Source: JADJYF01 sp965278995 (GTDB taxonomy: Bacteria > Pseudomonadota > Gammaproteobacteria > Ga0077536). From it: a DNA stretch of 64,000 nucleotides. Under the pieces are notes generated by a model. It had not been told where the DNA came from and did no database searches. It saw only the letters and a program-made list of their open reading frames with translations. Below, piece after piece: positions 61,718 to 64,000 of this stretch. The DNA is taken from contig OZ257136.1 of NCBI GenBank assembly GCA_965278995.1, forward strand, positions 1,364,001 through 1,428,000, read 5' to 3'. Each line of letters opens with the position of its first letter. Positions within the stretch are counted from its first letter, which is position 1. The position numbers were made by a program, and so were the translations under genes.

Positions 61718-62623
61718 ATGATTCCATTCTCGATGATCATGGTCATTGTCGCAGGCTTGCTGGTTGGCCTGCTGCTCGGTATCACAGGCGGTGGCGGTTC
61801 GATACTGACCGTTCCACTGCTGGTCTACGGCGTCGGCTTGGAAGCGAAGACCGCGATCGCGACCTCGCTCGTCATTGTCGGCACGGCGAGCCTGGCCGCC
61901 CTCATTGTGCATTCGCGCGCGGGTCATGTTCGGTGGCAGCTTGGTATTCGTTTTGGCTTGGCCGGTATGGTCGGCGCGGCCGCCGGTGGGTGGCTCGCTC
62001 AATTCATCGCCGACCCTGTTCTGCTGTTGCTGTTCTCAGGCGTGATGATCGCGTGCGCGCTCGCGATGCTGCGCAAGCGCGAGTGTGTTGAAGACGATGG
62101 CGGCAACGCGGCGATTGCCGCTCCTGGTCGCAGTGCGTTCAGGGTCATCGGCGATGGTGTACTGGTCGGACTGGTAACTGGCGTGGTCGGCGCCGGCGGC
62201 GGGTTTCTGATCGTGCCTGCACTCACCTTGCTCGGCGGACTACCCATGCGGGCAGCAGTCGGCACCTCATTGCTGGTCATTGCAATGAATTGCCTGGCTG
62301 GACTGGCTGGCCATGTCGCGCATGTCGAAATCGATGTCAGAGCGGCCGTGATCGTCGGCAGTTGCGCGATCGCAGGAACGCTGCTCGGGAGTCGTCTGGC
62401 AGGGCGCTTGTCCGGCCCGCAACTACAGCGGTGCTTTGGATTATTTGTCCTCGTTATCGCGGCTATACTGATTGTCATCGAAGGGAGTCAATTGCTGGCG
62501 CGAACGTTCGGGGTTGAACGTTGGCTGGCCGGCAGTGCCTTGGTGATCCTGGAAGCAATGCTTCTGCTTCCAACTATTCGCAGGTGCGTCGACGTTGCGA
62601 CGACGCCGCAGATTCGTCGCTGA
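61718..62623 (+). CDS. TauE/SafE-family sulfite exporter-like permease
   Basis: A 301-residue membrane protein with about eight helices. GLLLGITGGGGSILTVPLL and GLVTGVVGAGGGFLIVPAL are the two inverted repeats of the TauE/SafE family. Would export sulfite or related anions. It lies 53 bp before the SQR gene and probably shares its transcript. Confidence 0.93.
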   Translation: MIPFSMIMVIVAGLLVGLLLGITGGGGSILTVPLLVYGVGLEAKTAIATSLVIVGTASLAALIVHSRAGHVRWQLGIRFGLAGMVGAAAGGWLAQFIADPVLLLLFSGVMIACALAMLRKRECVEDDGGNAAIAAPGRSAFRVIGDGVLVGLVTGVVGAGGGFLIVPALTLLGGLPMRAAVGTSLLVIAMNCLAGLAGHVAHVEIDVRAAVIVGSCAIAGTLLGSRLAGRLSGPQLQRCFGLFVLVIAAILIVIEGSQLLARTFGVERWLAGSALVILEAMLLLPTIRRCVDVATTPQIRR

Positions 62624-62675
62624 GCGCGAAACTGACGACGCCATGAAGTGCTGAGCTAATTCGGGGGAACGACGC

Positions 62676-63914
62676 ATGAGCACAACGAACAAGATCAGAA
62701 TTGCGATCGTCGGTGGCGGAACGGGTGGCATGGCGGTCATCGCCGCGCTGAACCAGCTGCCAGGCCGTGAGCGCCTCGACGTGACGCTGATTGAGCCGGC
62801 CGACTACCACTATTACCAGCCCCAGTGGACGATGGTCGGTGCTGGACTGTTTCCGCGCGAGGTCACCCGCCGGCGTATGGCGGATTTGATCCCGGACGGG
62901 GTGAACTGGATCAATCAGCCCGTCGCCGAGTTCGCGCCTGCTGATAACCATCTCACGACGTTGGATGGCCGGCGTGTCGATTACGATTATCTGGTGGTGG
63001 CGGCCGGGATCAAGCTCGACTGGCACAAGATAGAGGGTCTGTCGGGCAATCTCGGCAAGCACGGCCTATGCAGCAATTACAGCTATGAATCGGTCGCCTC
63101 GACGTGGGAGAACATCCGCAATCTCCGCCAGGGGACGGCCCTGTTTACATTCCCTCCACCCCCAATCAAATGCGCGGGCGCACCGCAGAAAATCATGTAT
63201 CTGGCTGAGGATCATTTCCGCCGCACGGGAGTGCGAAATCAGATCAAGGTCGGGTATCGGTGTGCAGCGGATGCGATTTTCGCAGTCAAGAAATACGCCG
63301 CAGCGCTCAACGAGATCTGCGCTGCGCGCGACATCGACACCCAGTTTGCGTGGAAACTCACTGCCGTCGACGCGCCCGCACGTGTGGCGACCTTCGAACA
63401 CACCAAGAACGGTGAAACACAGAGCGAGAAATACGATCTGCTGCACGTAACGCCACCGATGAGCGCACCCGAGTTCGTTGCCAACAGTCCGTTGGCCAAC
63501 GCTGCGGGGTTCGTCGATGTCGACAAGGGGACACTGCAACATGTGAAGTTCAGTAATGTCTTCAGCCTCGGCGATGTCAGCAGCCTGCCGACATCCAAGA
63601 CTGCCGCGGCGATCCGCGCTCAGCTACCGGTGCTGATCACGAATCTCGGCGCAGTGATGGGTGCACGAAAGCCGATCGCGGCTTATGACGGCTATACGTC
63701 CTGCCCGTTGATCACCGGTTATGGACGCCTGATCCTGGCTGAATTCGATTACGACTTGAACCCGAAAGAGACTTTTCCATTCGATCAAGGCAAAGAACGG
63801 CTCAGCATGTATCTGCTGAAAAAACATGTGCTGCCTTACATCTACTGGAAAGCGCTTGTTGCCGGTCGCCAGTGGCCGTGGCTGATGCCTGAGCCGCATC
63901 TCAAATCTTTTTGA
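62676..63914 (+). CDS. sqr: Sulfide:quinone oxidoreductase (type II-like)
   Basis: A 412-residue FAD-linked enzyme. GGGTGGMAV (13-21) is the FAD Rossmann loop. The redox cysteine pair is Cys166 in PPPPIKCAGAPQKIMYLAE and Cys343 in YTSCPLITGYG, spacing and context as in the SQOR/type II group. It would oxidise sulfide to a persulfide and reduce quinone at the membrane. Stop at 63914 is followed by the next gene start in 41 bases. Confidence 0.9.
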   Translation: MSTTNKIRIAIVGGGTGGMAVIAALNQLPGRERLDVTLIEPADYHYYQPQWTMVGAGLFPREVTRRRMADLIPDGVNWINQPVAEFAPADNHLTTLDGRRVDYDYLVVAAGIKLDWHKIEGLSGNLGKHGLCSNYSYESVASTWENIRNLRQGTALFTFPPPPIKCAGAPQKIMYLAEDHFRRTGVRNQIKVGYRCAADAIFAVKKYAAALNEICAARDIDTQFAWKLTAVDAPARVATFEHTKNGETQSEKYDLLHVTPPMSAPEFVANSPLANAAGFVDVDKGTLQHVKFSNVFSLGDVSSLPTSKTAAAIRAQLPVLITNLGAVMGARKPIAAYDGYTSCPLITGYGRLILAEFDYDLNPKETFPFDQGKERLSMYLLKKHVLPYIYWKALVAGRQWPWLMPEPHLKSF

Positions 63915-63954
63915 AGCGGAATGCCGCGTCGACAACTGAAGGGGAGCACTATCG

Positions 63955-64000
63955 ATGATTGAACCGGGTTCCATTGCTGGCGCGGTCGTGGGCGGCAGCC
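63955..64000 (+). CDS. Start of a gene cut by the window edge
   Basis: ATG 63955 with GGGGAG upstream; 15 codons visible (MIEPGSIAGAVVGGS). The Gly-rich hydrophobic start would suit a YeeE/YedE-type sulfur transporter, but too little is visible to name it. Confidence 0.5.
   Translation, partial: MIEPGSIAGAVVGGS

Overview
The window comes from a chromosome of moderately high GC in a Gram-negative bacterium, most likely a gammaproteobacterium. It carries outer-membrane barrel proteins, a Wzx/Wzy-type polysaccharide locus and an exosortase/PEP-CTERM sorting system. The species cannot be named from the sequence alone. There are no rRNA or tRNA genes and no CRISPR array. Base composition falls clearly in about 6.3-14.7 kb and most strongly in about 20.5-31.9 kb. 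It returns to GC-rich sequence exactly at gmd (31950), which suggests that the variable sugar-assembly genes were acquired separately.

Layout. 1-2.3 kb: a truncated secreted protein and two tandem VPxPA-CTERM (exosortase-sorted) paralogs; upstream of one lies an 11-bp phased TGACG array that looks like a Pho-box cluster. 2.6-3.4 kb: a MazEF-like toxin-antitoxin pair and a HigA-like remnant. 3.4-14.7 kb: two ExeA-like ATPases of the exosortase-associated type, a phosphohexomutase, ManC, a Wza-like exporter, WecB, a barrel protein, a Wzz-like chain-length protein and a BY-kinase. 14.9-19.6 kb: a HAF-repeat secreted-protein pseudogene split by an IS66 element that itself carries a nested IS3 element. 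20.5-37.4 kb: beta-helix and DUF4832 secreted proteins, Wzx, Wzy, four glycosyltransferases, a WcaF-like acetyltransferase, Gmd, Fcl, an exosortase fused to EpsI (XrtD-like), and a WecA-like initiating transferase. 37.4-42 kb: three tandem Uma2 genes, the TPR lipoprotein PrsT, and a decayed HigBA-type module. 42.3-49.7 kb: a barrel protein, an orphan RHH antitoxin, a Kef-type antiporter, an ArnT-like transferase, carbonic anhydrase, a CXXCH protein and UspA. 49.8-55.6 kb: a CoA-dependent catabolic cluster (family III CoA-transferase, LLM flavin oxidoreductase, alpha/beta hydrolase, two SDRs, TetR). 55.7-60.8 kb: a mosaic of VapC and phage-structural fragments, unknown genes (DUF5343, a membrane protein), a three-hairpin leader with mini-ORFs and a phage-type HTH protein. 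61-64 kb: sulfur genes (rhodanese, TauE, sulfide:quinone oxidoreductase and the start of another gene).

How the parts fit. ManB/ManC, Gmd and Fcl would supply GDP-mannose and GDP-fucose, and WecB would supply UDP-ManNAc. The WecA-like protein would start the lipid-linked unit; the glycosyltransferases and acetyltransferase would extend and decorate it; Wzx/Wzy/Wzz with the BY-kinase and Wza-like protein would flip, polymerise and export it. The exosortase would process the VPxPA-CTERM proteins at the left edge, so enzyme and candidate substrates lie in one window. The accessory parts contain at least five toxin-antitoxin genes or remnants and several recombination scars.
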